A stretch of 64,000 nt of DNA from Mesohalobacter halotolerans (GCF_006120725.1 NZ_SWMU01000002.1:372001-436000), one strand, 5' to 3'. Shown: positions 17,059-26,284, counted from the stretch's first letter. Made by a program: numbers and translations. Notes: generated by a model not told the origin, from the letters alone.

Positions 17059-17856
17059 CTATAAAAATTGTGAAACCCCTTTTTTTATTGTCTTAAGCTC
17101 TTCTCTTTCGGCTTGTCTTTCTATTTCCAAATTCACTTCTATATGAGACTTTGATTGTTCTTTATGGTAAATATGATAAACAATTCCGGCAAACTTAAGT
17201 CGTTTACCCACGAGACCAATATTGTGCAAGCGTTGAATCATTTCGGAATCATCAATTCCCCAGCCGACCAACTCTTCATTAAAACCGTTAACCTTGACAA
17301 AATCTTCTCGCCAAAAAGACATATTACATCCTCTTAGTTTTCGAGAACGTTTTTCTACCGGTTTGTAAAGACGAGTCAGTAAAGGCAAATGTAGAGTTCG
17401 ACCTCGTTTTTTTATGCCTTTAGAAAAATAATTAAACGTGATTTTTTCTTTTGAAAATAAGTCTGGTAAAAATTCTTTTTGAATATTAACTCTTGAGCCA
17501 TAGAGATATTGGCCTTTTTTAGCAAATCTTAAATGGTCTTTGATAAATTCGGGATGCATGATAATGTCGCCATCAATTTCAATTATATAATCGTGTCTTG
17601 CTTTAGCTATGGCTTTATTCATGATACGAGGCTTTCTATTGCCCTTGTCCTCATGCTTAATATGAATAAGAGGAATTGGAAATTTATCTTGAAAAGTCTT
17701 AATCAATTTTGTCGTCTCTTCTGTTGAGCCATCATCAGCTATAATGACTTCATCAGGCAGATGAGTTTGGTTTAGCACACTTTTTAAAAGTAAATTTAGT
17801 GCTTCCGGCCAATTATAAGTTGGTGTTACCAAACTGCATTTAGAAAATTGACGCAT
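17059..17856 (-). CDS. Family 2 glycosyltransferase, chondroitin-synthase-like
   Basis: From the ATG at 17856 the protein has 265 residues. It begins with a GT-A fold: CSLVTPTYNWPEALN, VIIADDGSTEET and EIDGDIIMH (DxD near 93-95). A galactosyltransferase-like C-terminal segment follows, GCNMSFWREDFVKVNGFNE and GWGIDDSEMIQRL, as in the Glyco_transf_7C region. This combination is typical of bacterial enzymes that extend surface polysaccharides. An ATG six codons further upstream (17874) is possible, but the family usually starts close to the first beta strand. It is the first gene of the run that continues to the methyltransferase. Confidence 0.88.
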   Translation of the reverse strand: MRQFSKCSLVTPTYNWPEALNLLLKSVLNQTHLPDEVIIADDGSTEETTKLIKTFQDKFPIPLIHIKHEDKGNRKPRIMNKAIAKARHDYIIEIDGDIIMHPEFIKDHLRFAKKGQYLYGSRVNIQKEFLPDLFSKEKITFNYFSKGIKKRGRTLHLPLLTRLYKPVEKRSRKLRGCNMSFWREDFVKVNGFNEELVGWGIDDSEMIQRLHNIGLVGKRLKFAGIVYHIYHKEQSKSHIEVNLEIERQAEREELKTIKKGVSQFL

Positions 17857-17917
17857 GCGATAGAATTTCCACAAAACTAATCAATTTCAAAACAAGACTC
17901 AATGCTAAAAAATTCAA

Positions 17918-19606
17918 TTATGGAATAGAATCAACCACACTTCCACATTTGAGCATCGAAGCGCCATAATAGGGGTTTCTGATCTGATCAGAAAAACTTA
18001 ACCACCGCGCTCCTTCTCCACTATCAGCCATTGGACAGCGCTGTATAAAAATCGTTTTGTCCAGTGAATTGGTCGTTTTTACAATTCTTATCACTTCTCC
18101 AGATACTACTATAAACTCTTTCCTTAATTCTTTAATTGAACTTAACTCTTCGATATCTTTAAATTTTTTTATACTCAACTTAGCTAGCAAAGCAATAACC
18201 TTTTTATAATGGCGTTTTGAAGTTTCAAAATCATCTAATACCAGCGCATTTTTTAATTTGTTATAGACTGAAATGAGGTCTTTAACTGTTTCAGGATCAT
18301 TAGCCATCTCTTTTACTTCATTTTCAGCCGCAATTTCCTTAGTTTTTGATTCATTATGATCATCAAGACGAGTATTTAAAGATATATCATCAGGGTTCAT
18401 CATACTCGGTTTGTTGGCTAATTGTGCCTCAGAGTCGATGCTAGATGCGCCATGAGTTACGATTTTATCATCGGCATTTAATCCCGATAAAACTTCAACA
18501 AATGCTGCTGATGATGGGCCAGTTTCCACTTCTTTCATCTTGAAATAGACGCCGTTTTCATTTTCCAATTGTTGGTATACGACGGAGCGTTTTCCCGTCC
18601 AAAGCACGGCCGATTTGGGGATCATCAAGCTTTTAGAAGACGTTGCGTTCTCTTTTTCTACCGATAATTTGGCTTTGATAAAAACACCCGGTTTTAATTG
18701 CTGATCAGTATTATCAATGACTACTCTTGCTTGAGCTGAACGACTATTGTCATCTAAAATCGGTGAAATAAAAGTTATCTTACCTTGTATATTTTGCTGA
18801 TTTGATGTCTGGATGCTAAGCTTGTCTCCAATATTGATCTTCCCCAGATCGTTTTCATACACATCTACCATTGCCCAAAGGCTTGATAGATCAGCAATGC
18901 GCATAAAGTTTTGGCCAGCTTTCAGGTTATCACCTTGCTGAACCATCAACTCGGTAATATAACCTGATCTTGGAGCTCTTAACTTTAACTTCCCTTGATT
19001 CAGTGATTCAACATCGCTTACCGACAATTCGTAGTTTTTAATTTTTTGTTTGATGCTATTTAAAAGCTGTTCATTTTGTTGACGTTTAGCTAAATTCCAT
19101 TCTTCTTTTATCACTTGAATATCCGGCGCATATAATTCAGCGATCACCTGACCTTTATTTACTTTTTCGCCTTCATCATTGACATAGAGGGTTTCTATTC
19201 TAAGATTGAAATTAGCTGTAAGTGTTTGAGTCAGATTTTGATTGATCGCCAAACGACCGGAAAATTCTAATCCAGGATCCTGAGTTTGACTACCAACAAC
19301 CATGGTTTCTAAGCCCGCCAATTGACGTGCGGTTTTGCTCATTTTAATCGCATCAGGATCGATATGGTCTTTCATAGAAGACGCCGGGATTAACTCCATA
19401 CCACAAATCGGGCAATCGCCGGATTCTTCCTGACGGATTTGCGGATGCATGGAGCAAGTATATGCCGAAGTATCGGCACTTTCTTGAAGTTGAACTTGGT
19501 CGTTTGCTTCATTTTGTGATTCTGAAGAAAACAAACTGGCACCAATAAAAATACCTAAGATCATGGTCGATCCTACTATAATGTATGTTTTGATGTTATT
19601 TTTCAT
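17918..19606 (-). CDS. CusB-like RND efflux adaptor with metal-binding and DUF3347 domains
   Basis: The 562-residue periplasmic adaptor starts with an uncleaved or lipid-free signal anchor (residues 7-27). A heavy-metal-binding domain follows, YTCSMHP (49-55) and CPICGMELIP (65-74). The body has the barrel-sandwich and beta-barrel domains of membrane-fusion proteins (about 95-400), with LRAPRSGYITELMV as lipoyl-like half. A C-terminal DUF3347-type domain of about 150 residues carries CPMADSGEGARWLS and MLKCGSV, so further Cys and Met residues. The domains point to Cu(I)/Ag(I) delivery to the pump. It is last in the operon after the TolC-like and CusA-like genes, 6 bases from the former. Confidence 0.94.
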   Translation of the reverse strand: MKNNIKTYIIVGSTMILGIFIGASLFSSESQNEANDQVQLQESADTSAYTCSMHPQIRQEESGDCPICGMELIPASSMKDHIDPDAIKMSKTARQLAGLETMVVGSQTQDPGLEFSGRLAINQNLTQTLTANFNLRIETLYVNDEGEKVNKGQVIAELYAPDIQVIKEEWNLAKRQQNEQLLNSIKQKIKNYELSVSDVESLNQGKLKLRAPRSGYITELMVQQGDNLKAGQNFMRIADLSSLWAMVDVYENDLGKINIGDKLSIQTSNQQNIQGKITFISPILDDNSRSAQARVVIDNTDQQLKPGVFIKAKLSVEKENATSSKSLMIPKSAVLWTGKRSVVYQQLENENGVYFKMKEVETGPSSAAFVEVLSGLNADDKIVTHGASSIDSEAQLANKPSMMNPDDISLNTRLDDHNESKTKEIAAENEVKEMANDPETVKDLISVYNKLKNALVLDDFETSKRHYKKVIALLAKLSIKKFKDIEELSSIKELRKEFIVVSGEVIRIVKTTNSLDKTIFIQRCPMADSGEGARWLSFSDQIRNPYYGASMLKCGSVVDSIP

Positions 19607-19612
19607 AATATT

Positions 19613-20863
19613 TTAATTTAAAGTAAGGTAATTCAGTTTTTCCTGGGTTTTTTGAAGCTCAACAAGTGTTCTGATTTTCATTTTATGATGGAGTAAATGT
19701 TCTTCATAAAGTCGTAAAACTTCCTCTATTTCTATTGCTGCATTTGCTAAAGCGATTTCTGAAAGTTGCAAGATATCGTCCAACTTTTGCATTTGTTGTT
19801 CATGAAGCGCTACGGATTTTTCAAGTTCGTTGTACTCATACTTTGCCATTTGAATGTCGCTTTGTAGCATTGTTTTTTCATGTTCTAATTGAAATTGAAG
19901 TGATTCTCCTTCAAGTTGAGCTTGTTTTTGTCTGGATGTATTTTTTTTACCAAAAATGGGTAAACTCAAAGACAGCATCGGCATCAACGCATCTTGACCC
20001 GCATCTGTCGTCATAACATTTCGGTCTTGAATGATAACGTAATCTAATCCTACTCCAAATTGCGGAAGCGCTTGTTTTTGGGCGAGTTTCTCTTTTGCGT
20101 TGTTAGAGGCTTTTAAATGTCTGATCCTTTGCATTCGTGGATGTTCGGTTGGTATCGAGTCTATTTTCATCAACTTGCGTTCTTCTAAAACTTGTTTTGG
20201 TTTTATTATCTCGACCGGTGTTTTTAAAGGTCTGTTCATCAACTGATTGAGTTGCGTTACTCTAATCTGTTCTTGCTCTTTTAAAACTTCTATCGCTGTC
20301 TTTTGCTTATCAATTTCTAGATCAACTCTTAGAACATCAATCAATTGAACCTGATTATTTTCATAATTGGCTTTCGTGATCAATTTTAAATCTTCCAATA
20401 GTTCTAATTGTTCCGCTTCAAGTTGTTTGTTAACTTTTATGGCCACAAGTTCATAATATTGCTTAGCAACTTTCAAAAACAATTTTAACTTCTGATCTTG
20501 AAATTTTTCAAACTCAGCTTCGGCTTTGTAACTGGCTATGTTGCCTTTTGATTTAAAAGTGCCAAACCAGGGTAACATTTGCTTCAAAGAAAATCGGGCA
20601 ATTTGTGGTCCGACACGGGTTTCTATCGGGCTGATGAAGTAGCCAAAACTCAAATTCGGGTCTTGCCAGGCTTTGGCTTGGGTAACGTTTTCAAGCTCAG
20701 CTTCAAAGCTTTTGTATTGCGCTTTTAAGGCTAAGTTATTTTCAGCTGCTTCTACTTTTAAGCTATCTAAATGCTGCGCGTGTGAGTATAAACACCCTAA
20801 ATAAGCTATTAGAATTAAGGGAGCTGATTTGCTAAGATGTTTTATGTAGAAAAAATGTATCAT
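19613..20863 (-). CDS. TolC-family outer-membrane channel of the metal efflux operon
   Basis: The 416-residue protein has a signal peptide (about 1-29, ending near SHA-Q). Two long heptad-rich coiled-coil repeats follow, typical of outer membrane efflux proteins (OEP domain twice). These are seen in stretches such as KAEAEFEKFQDQKLKLFLKV and the C-terminal EEVLRLYEEHLLHHKMKI. It should form the trimeric outer-membrane exit duct that docks to the CusB-like adaptor. It sits between the pump gene (18 bases upstream) and the adaptor gene (6 bases downstream), so one transcript can make the complete tripartite system. Confidence 0.92.
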   Translation of the reverse strand: MIHFFYIKHLSKSAPLILIAYLGCLYSHAQHLDSLKVEAAENNLALKAQYKSFEAELENVTQAKAWQDPNLSFGYFISPIETRVGPQIARFSLKQMLPWFGTFKSKGNIASYKAEAEFEKFQDQKLKLFLKVAKQYYELVAIKVNKQLEAEQLELLEDLKLITKANYENNQVQLIDVLRVDLEIDKQKTAIEVLKEQEQIRVTQLNQLMNRPLKTPVEIIKPKQVLEERKLMKIDSIPTEHPRMQRIRHLKASNNAKEKLAQKQALPQFGVGLDYVIIQDRNVMTTDAGQDALMPMLSLSLPIFGKKNTSRQKQAQLEGESLQFQLEHEKTMLQSDIQMAKYEYNELEKSVALHEQQMQKLDDILQLSEIALANAAIEIEEVLRLYEEHLLHHKMKIRTLVELQKTQEKLNYLTLN

Positions 20864-20881
20864 ATTAAAATCGATTAATTT

Positions 20882-23800
20882 TTAGTTCAAGTTAATTTCA
20901 GAAGTCGATTTCAGCTTTCTGCTGTAAACGATATAAAATAAAATAGGCAATAAGAAATAGGTCAAACTGGCCATGAGCATTCCGCCAAAAGCCGGAATCG
21001 CCATTGGCACAATGATATCTGAACCTTTTCCCGTAGAGGACAAGACAGGTAAAAGCGCGATGACCGTTGTTACAGAAGTCATTACCGCCGGGCGAATTCT
21101 TTTCAATCCGCCTTCCAACACTGCTTCTCGTAGTTCGTTTTTAGTTTTGGTAGGATTGCGTTTAAACGATTGTTTAAGGTAAGTTGCCATCAAGACCGCA
21201 TCGTCGGTGGCAATGCCAAACAGAGCAATAAATCCAACCCAAACCGCCACACTCAAGTTGATGGTTTTGAGTTGAAAAATATCCCGTAAATTTTCGCCAA
21301 ACAAGCTAAAATTCAAAAACCAATCTTGCCCATACAACCAAATCATGATAAAACCGCCACTAAAGGCTAAAGCGATAGATGAAAATACCATCAAACTGAT
21401 TTTTACAGATTTGAATTGGAAATACAAAATCAAAAATATCACCAAAAAAACTACGGGAATTATCAACGATAGGCGTTTTTCTGAGCGCACTTGATTTTCA
21501 AAATTACCCGCAAATCTGTAGCTGACACCGCTTGGCACTTTTAGGTTTCCTTTATCAATTTCAGATATAATCGCATCTCTGGCTGCTTCAACAGCAGTCA
21601 CTTCAGCAACACCATCGGCGCGGTCAAACAAAACATACGAATTGAGGAAGGTTTCTTCGCGTTTGATCATTTGTGGACCGGGTTTATATTCGATTTCAAC
21701 CAATTCACCGAGTGGAATTTGTGTTCCCTCTGATGTGGAAATTAACATATTCTCTATGGTTTTAGGCGAATTTCGCAATTCACGTGGATATCGAACCCGC
21801 ACATCATATCGTTCTCGTCCTTCAACAGTTTGGGTCAATACTTCGCCACCAATAGCTACAGAGATATAGTTTTGAACCTCATCAATACTCAAACCATAGC
21901 GGGCTAAATTTTGACGGTTGAGATTGATGTGCAAATAAGGCTTGGCCACTAGGCGATCGGCAAAAACCGCCTGGGTTTTGATCTGTGGCACTTGTTTTAA
22001 AATGGTTGCTAATTCTTGTCCAAAATCTTCAATCGTTTGCAGATCCGGTCCGGATACTTTGATGCCCATCGGTGCGCGCATACCGGTTTGTAACATCACT
22101 TGGCGGGTTTCTATCGGTTGTAATTTTGGGGCGGAAGTTAAACCCGGGATTTTGGTGACGTTTACAATTTCATTCCAAATATCATCCGGAGATTGGATAT
22201 GCGGGCGCCAATTTCTAAAATACTTACCGTCTTCATTTTTAACTAAATACAAATGGAAATCTTTGTCGATTTCATGGAATAGTTTAGATTGAATAGCATC
22301 AGAAAAAGCTTGACCCGATTTGTCTTTAAATACAAATTCAGTATTATCAAACCAAATTATAGCTTCGGTGTCATTCGAGTTCTTAACCTGATCATTTTGA
22401 ATTTTTAGGCCTTGAAGTTTAAATAAACCCTTTTCACCAACTTCAAAAGCCTGCTGCTTAGCATCATCATTTAAAATGAATTCAGTTTTGTAGGTGATCA
22501 GATTTTCAAACATCGAAATCGGTGCCGGATCAATAGCCGATTCAACACGACCGAGTTTCCCAACTACCGTTTCTACTTCCGGTATTTGGCTGACCAACAT
22601 GTCCATTTGCTGCAGTTTTTCCTTATTGAATTCGATACCGGAATGCGTCATACTCGTTGGCATCAAGATAAAACTACCTTCGGCGAGGCTTGGCATAAAT
22701 TCTTTGCCAATACCAGGAAAAGTCCTATCCAAAGACTTCCAAAATGTTGTATTTTCTATAGAAAACCCGATTGCATTTGAGGCTTGTTTTGGATAATAAA
22801 AGACTTTAGCAAACCCAAGCCAAACCATAATTCCTATCAAAATAGCCATTAGAGGTAGGAGTAAAAATCCTTTAATATGGTTTAAAAAGAAATTCAAAAT
22901 TTGAGCGTAATACTTCTGCAGCAACAGATAAAATAGCAGTAAAACACCAACTAAAATCCCTACAAATAAAGTGTTAGATGATATTGATCGCTGTGGTCCT
23001 AGTGGTAACCAAAAATGAGAAAGCAGAACTAAAACGCCAGCGATCAATACATAAAAATGGAGGTTTTTAGGTTGAAATGTTTTGTTGAAAGTTTGAAAAG
23101 ACAAGAAATAACCGATAGCATAGATCAGGATAAAGACTCCCAACCAAAACGCATTAAAAATTGTCCAAATTCCAATAAAGACAAGCATTGCATTGAGATA
23201 ATATGCCGTTTTGATTTTGTTGATTTTTAACTTAAAAACGAAATACATCAATGTTGGCAAGATCAAAACCGCCACTAAGAAGGCGGCGATCAGCGCAAAA
23301 GTTTTAGTATAAGCTAAGGGAATAAACAATTTACCTTCTGCTGCTTCCAGTGCAAAAACCGGAACAAAACTGACTACAGTCGTTAAAACCGCTGTCAAAA
23401 TAGCTGAACTCACTTCGGCAGCACCTTCGTAGATATTCCTGACCAATGAGTTTTCAGGCGAGTTTTTCAGTTTTTTCAATACATTTTCTGAAAGAATTAT
23501 CGCTAAGTCTATCATCGTTCCTATGGCGATAGCAATTCCCGATAAAGCCACGATATTGGCCTGAACATGAAATAATTTCATGGCGATAAACACCAGTAAT
23601 ACCGATATGGGCAACACGGCTGAAACGACCAGCGAGGCTCGCAAATTAAAAACCACAATAATGATAACCAGTAGCGCAATGATCAATTGTAAGCTGATGG
23701 CTTCTTCTAATGTGCCAATGGTTTCATTGATCAATTCTGAACGGTCGTAAAACGGCACAATTTTAAGTTGGCTTTTCGTGCCATCAGATAAGGTCTTTGT

Positions 23801-24796
23801 AGGTAAACCCGGCGATATTTCCTCGATCTTAGCTTTGATATTATTAATAGCTTGCATAGGATTATAACCATCGCGAGCTAGGACAACACCACCAACGACT
23901 TCAGCGCCAGCTTTGTCAAGAATACCACGACGCTGACTTGGTCCAATTTTAATTTGTGCTACATCTTTTAGATAAATTGGTACATTATCAGCTTCATCAA
24001 CGGCGATGTTTTTAAAGTCTTCGAGATTTTCCAGATAGCCTAATCCACGAACGATATATTCTACCTGATTAATCTCCAAAGTTTTGGCACCGACATCGCG
24101 ATTGCTTGCTTTAACTGCTTTAGCGACTTGCATCAAGGAAATATCATAAGATTTTAAGGCATTGGGATTGACGTCGATTTGGTATTCTTTGACAAAACCG
24201 CCAATGGAAGCGACTTCAGCAATCCCTTTAGCACTACTTAAACCATATTTGACATAAAAGTCCTGAACGCTTCGAATATCAGCAAGATTCCAGCCACCGG
24301 TTGGATTATTATTTTCATCTCTAGGTTCCAAAGTATACCAAAAAACCTGACCCAATGCCGTAGCATCCGGTCCTAAAGTGGGTTTAACATCATCAGGTAA
24401 AAGCCCTTGTGGAATGGCACTGAGTTTTTCCAAAATTCGTGACCGCGACCAGTAGAATTCAATATCTTCTTCAAAAATGATATAGATACTGGAAAACCCG
24501 AACATAGAATTGCTGCGCACCGATTCTACGCCTGGTAATCCTAATAAATAAGTGGTTAACGGATACGTGATCTGGTCATCGATATCTTGTGGTGAGCGGC
24601 CTGGCCATTTAGTGAAAACGATCTGTTGATTCGGACCAGTGTTCGGAATCGCATCTACCAAAACGGGATTTTGAGGCAAAAAGGAATCTGCCCATTGAAA
24701 TGGAGACACTATTAATCCACCGATGACGATTGCCGCTAAAAGTATCAACGACACCAATCGCTGATTGAGAAAAAACTTTATAATTTGATTTAACAT
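20882..24796 (-). CDS. CusA/CzcA-family heavy-metal efflux RND pump, extended form
   Basis: The 1304-residue inner-membrane proton antiporter has HME-RND hallmarks: TKWPGRSPQDIDDQITYPLT near the start, GIAIAIGTMIDLAIILSEN (helix 4 with the proton-relay Asp) and GIATDDAVLMATYL in the late membrane half. It is about 250 residues longer than CusA or CzcA of proteobacteria. Much of the excess lies at about 520-660, where helices such as YYLNAMLVFIGIWTIFNA and FVGILVGVLLLFYLLL are added. A second extra stretch with polar residues lies near 790-880. Long forms are usual in Bacteroidota. Copper or silver is the likely substrate from the adaptor and the neighbouring HYC_CC_PP protein. Confidence 0.95.
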   Translation of the reverse strand: MLNQIIKFFLNQRLVSLILLAAIVIGGLIVSPFQWADSFLPQNPVLVDAIPNTGPNQQIVFTKWPGRSPQDIDDQITYPLTTYLLGLPGVESVRSNSMFGFSSIYIIFEEDIEFYWSRSRILEKLSAIPQGLLPDDVKPTLGPDATALGQVFWYTLEPRDENNNPTGGWNLADIRSVQDFYVKYGLSSAKGIAEVASIGGFVKEYQIDVNPNALKSYDISLMQVAKAVKASNRDVGAKTLEINQVEYIVRGLGYLENLEDFKNIAVDEADNVPIYLKDVAQIKIGPSQRRGILDKAGAEVVGGVVLARDGYNPMQAINNIKAKIEEISPGLPTKTLSDGTKSQLKIVPFYDRSELINETIGTLEEAISLQLIIALLVIIIVVFNLRASLVVSAVLPISVLLVFIAMKLFHVQANIVALSGIAIAIGTMIDLAIILSENVLKKLKNSPENSLVRNIYEGAAEVSSAILTAVLTTVVSFVPVFALEAAEGKLFIPLAYTKTFALIAAFLVAVLILPTLMYFVFKLKINKIKTAYYLNAMLVFIGIWTIFNAFWLGVFILIYAIGYFLSFQTFNKTFQPKNLHFYVLIAGVLVLLSHFWLPLGPQRSISSNTLFVGILVGVLLLFYLLLQKYYAQILNFFLNHIKGFLLLPLMAILIGIMVWLGFAKVFYYPKQASNAIGFSIENTTFWKSLDRTFPGIGKEFMPSLAEGSFILMPTSMTHSGIEFNKEKLQQMDMLVSQIPEVETVVGKLGRVESAIDPAPISMFENLITYKTEFILNDDAKQQAFEVGEKGLFKLQGLKIQNDQVKNSNDTEAIIWFDNTEFVFKDKSGQAFSDAIQSKLFHEIDKDFHLYLVKNEDGKYFRNWRPHIQSPDDIWNEIVNVTKIPGLTSAPKLQPIETRQVMLQTGMRAPMGIKVSGPDLQTIEDFGQELATILKQVPQIKTQAVFADRLVAKPYLHINLNRQNLARYGLSIDEVQNYISVAIGGEVLTQTVEGRERYDVRVRYPRELRNSPKTIENMLISTSEGTQIPLGELVEIEYKPGPQMIKREETFLNSYVLFDRADGVAEVTAVEAARDAIISEIDKGNLKVPSGVSYRFAGNFENQVRSEKRLSLIIPVVFLVIFLILYFQFKSVKISLMVFSSIALAFSGGFIMIWLYGQDWFLNFSLFGENLRDIFQLKTINLSVAVWVGFIALFGIATDDAVLMATYLKQSFKRNPTKTKNELREAVLEGGLKRIRPAVMTSVTTVIALLPVLSSTGKGSDIIVPMAIPAFGGMLMASLTYFLLPILFYIVYSRKLKSTSEINLN

Positions 24797-24832
24797 GAAA
24801 ACTTGAGTTTAAAACATAAATACTAGTGTTTG

Positions 24833-24860
24833 GCTCTGTTTGATGAGAATCAAAAAGAGC
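24833..24860. promoter_or_regulatory. Hairpin in the leader of the efflux pump gene
   Basis: GCTCTGTTTGAT and ATCAAAAAGAGC form a 12-bp stem with one mismatch around the loop GAGA, between the HYC_CC_PP gene and the pump gene. It is not followed by a T run on the minus strand, so it is more likely an mRNA processing or stabilising hairpin than a terminator. Confidence 0.45.
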
Positions 24861-24881
24861 AAAAAGAATCATGTTTTAAAA

Positions 24882-25292
24882 TCAAATTAAGTAAACCTGA
24901 TATAAAGCTTGAAAATCAGCTTGATATAACGGTGGCGGGTATTCGTAGCGAAAAGGTGTTTTATGGGTTTGAAGTGTAGGTTTTATAAAAAACGTATACA
25001 CTAAAGCTTGAATAAAAATGGGTTGTGGCAGCTCAAAATCTGTAGATTGAAGCTTCAATTGGTCTTGCCCTTTAATAATTTCAACTTCGTCATCACAACA
25101 ACTCTTGTGATTACTTTCGTTCTCGTGTTGTGAGGACACATCGTGCATTGCACATTTTTGAGCCGGTTTCATAATCGTTTTATCAACCAAAATATTACCG
25201 CAGTAGTGAGTGCTAACTGTCATTGACATTGTAGAAGCTAAAACTACAATAGCCATCAAAACACTTAATATTTGATTGAAAAAAGATTTCAT
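24882..25292 (-). CDS. HYC_CC_PP family protein, putative secreted metal-binding protein
   Basis: The 136-residue protein has an N-terminal signal segment (about 1-28). The family motifs follow: HYCGN (30-34), a Cys-His rich stretch with KCAMHD and SHQHEN-type residues, SCCDDE (CC motif, about 65-70), and a proline-rich PP segment near the C-terminus (YEYPPPLYQ). Members occur in Bacteroidota near copper and heavy-metal efflux genes, and the Cys, His and Met content suggests periplasmic metal binding. It is the first gene of the efflux operon, 85 bases ahead of the pump gene. A TACTTTTG box at 25300-25307 would place the start of transcription almost at its ATG. Confidence 0.88.
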   Translation of the reverse strand: MKSFFNQILSVLMAIVVLASTMSMTVSTHYCGNILVDKTIMKPAQKCAMHDVSSQHENESNHKSCCDDEVEIIKGQDQLKLQSTDFELPQPIFIQALVYTFFIKPTLQTHKTPFRYEYPPPLYQADFQALYQVYLI

Positions 25293-25299
25293 AAGATTA

Positions 25300-25307
25300 C
25301 AAAAGTA
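25300..25307 (-). promoter_or_regulatory. Candidate -7 box for the metal efflux operon
   Basis: The minus-strand sequence TACTTTTG fits TAnnTTTG exactly, 7 bases upstream of the start codon at 25292. Transcription would begin at or one base before the ATG, which would give a leaderless mRNA. No TTG -33 element is obvious. Confidence 0.35.
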
Positions 25308-25415
25308 TGATTTTTTTAATAAATCTATAAATTAGTATTTAATAGGGTTTTGATAATTGGCAAAAAATATTGTCTGTATGTCTTCTTTTTTTAATCTAGG
25401 ATAATTATACAAGAT

Positions 25416-25799
25416 TTAGTTATTTTTCAGTTTATAAGGTCTATTGAAAACTACCTGAGATATTTTAAAATAATCTGCTAATTTTCTGATGCTTTCTTTG
25501 GATAAGCCTTTTTGGTAATTTAAAATTTTAGAAATAGTTCCCTTAGATAAATTTAATATTGAAATTAAATCCTTAGCACGGAGATTGTTTTCAGACATCA
25601 GTGCCTTCAAAGATTGTATAGGGTCTAAATCTTCACGAGAAAATTGTGTTTGATCCCATTTCTCAATGAGAAGATTTAGCAATTCTATCTCATCTTCTTG
25701 ATTAGACTCGCTAACAACTAATTCTTCTAGAATGTCACAGTATTCATTATACTGTTCTTGATTGTGTATAACTGTATATTTTAAGACTTCAGTATTCAT
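25416..25799 (-). CDS. HigA-like antitoxin with helix-turn-helix domain
   Basis: The 127-residue protein has an acidic N-terminal half (VSESNQEDEIELLNLLIEK). An Xre-type HTH follows at about 68-118: LRAKDLISILNLSKGTISKILN is the recognition unit and GLSKESIRKLADYFKIS completes the domain. This is the pattern of HigA antitoxins of the larger kind that follow a HigB toxin gene. It starts 10 bases after the remnant of such a toxin gene. HigA usually neutralises the toxin and represses its own operon. Since the toxin appears dead, this may persist as a stand-alone repressor. Confidence 0.87.
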   Translation of the reverse strand: MNTEVLKYTVIHNQEQYNEYCDILEELVVSESNQEDEIELLNLLIEKWDQTQFSREDLDPIQSLKALMSENNLRAKDLISILNLSKGTISKILNYQKGLSKESIRKLADYFKISQVVFNRPYKLKNN

Positions 25800-25809
25800 A
25801 TTTTATTTT

Positions 25810-26142
25810 TTAAAAATCATTAACTTGAAATTGCTTTCCTTCTTTGCATAATTTAGAATATTCAGCATGCGTTCCTATCCATTTGATAAACAAATGAACC
25901 GTTGACTTACCAAAGTGGTATTTACATATAAGCCTGAAATTGTTACCGCCAATATTAAATACAACTCTTTCTGAAGATTTGCCTAATATATCCGCTGAAT
26001 TGAACGTTGATACAATATCTGAAGGAACATCCCAATCAGCATATTTTATAAGAGATAACCAAACTTAAAAAGATGATTTACTTCTAGCATTATCAGATAT
26101 ATAGCCTACTATTGTTTGTTTTTTTATTAAATGGACTTTCAT
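25810..26142 (-). pseudogene. HigB-type toxin gene with in-frame stop
   Basis: Reading the minus strand from the ATG at 26142 gives 25 residues beginning MKVHLIKKQTIVGYISDN, then a TAA at 26065-26067. The same frame then stays open for 84 residues with a HigB/RelE-like body: VWLSLIKYADWD, then FNIGGNNFRLICKYHF, TVHLFIKWIGTHAEYSKL and a normal stop at 25810. The order and spacing match the type II toxin HigB (about 100-110 residues). A single base change, for example from CAA, AAA or GAA, would explain the stop. Initiation inside the frame could only make a truncated toxin. The antitoxin gene follows after 10 bases. Confidence 0.85.
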
Positions 26143-26256
26143 ACCAAAATTCAAACATAATAAGTTTCACTAAATGAAACCAGTTGTGTTTATAAAACTT
26201 TTAAACTTTAAATCTACAATTAAATAACATTTACTAATCTTTATAAAATATATTCT

Positions 26257-26264
26257 TAATTTTG
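26257..26264 (+). promoter_or_regulatory. Candidate -7 box for the kinase gene
   Basis: TAATTTTG matches TAnnTTTG and lies 20 bases before the ATG at 26285. No clear TTG is found 17-23 bases further upstream. Confidence 0.4.
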
Positions 26265-26284
26265 CATTCAGACTTATTTTATAC

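Noticed and set aside
17155-17337. Short plus-strand frames inside the glycosyltransferase genes (also 16594-16851)
   Set aside because: They are antisense shadows of well-supported GT2 genes.
24609-24872. Open frame of 87 codons overlapping the start of the efflux pump gene
   Set aside because: It is an alternative frame of the strongly supported pump gene and has no protein-like features.
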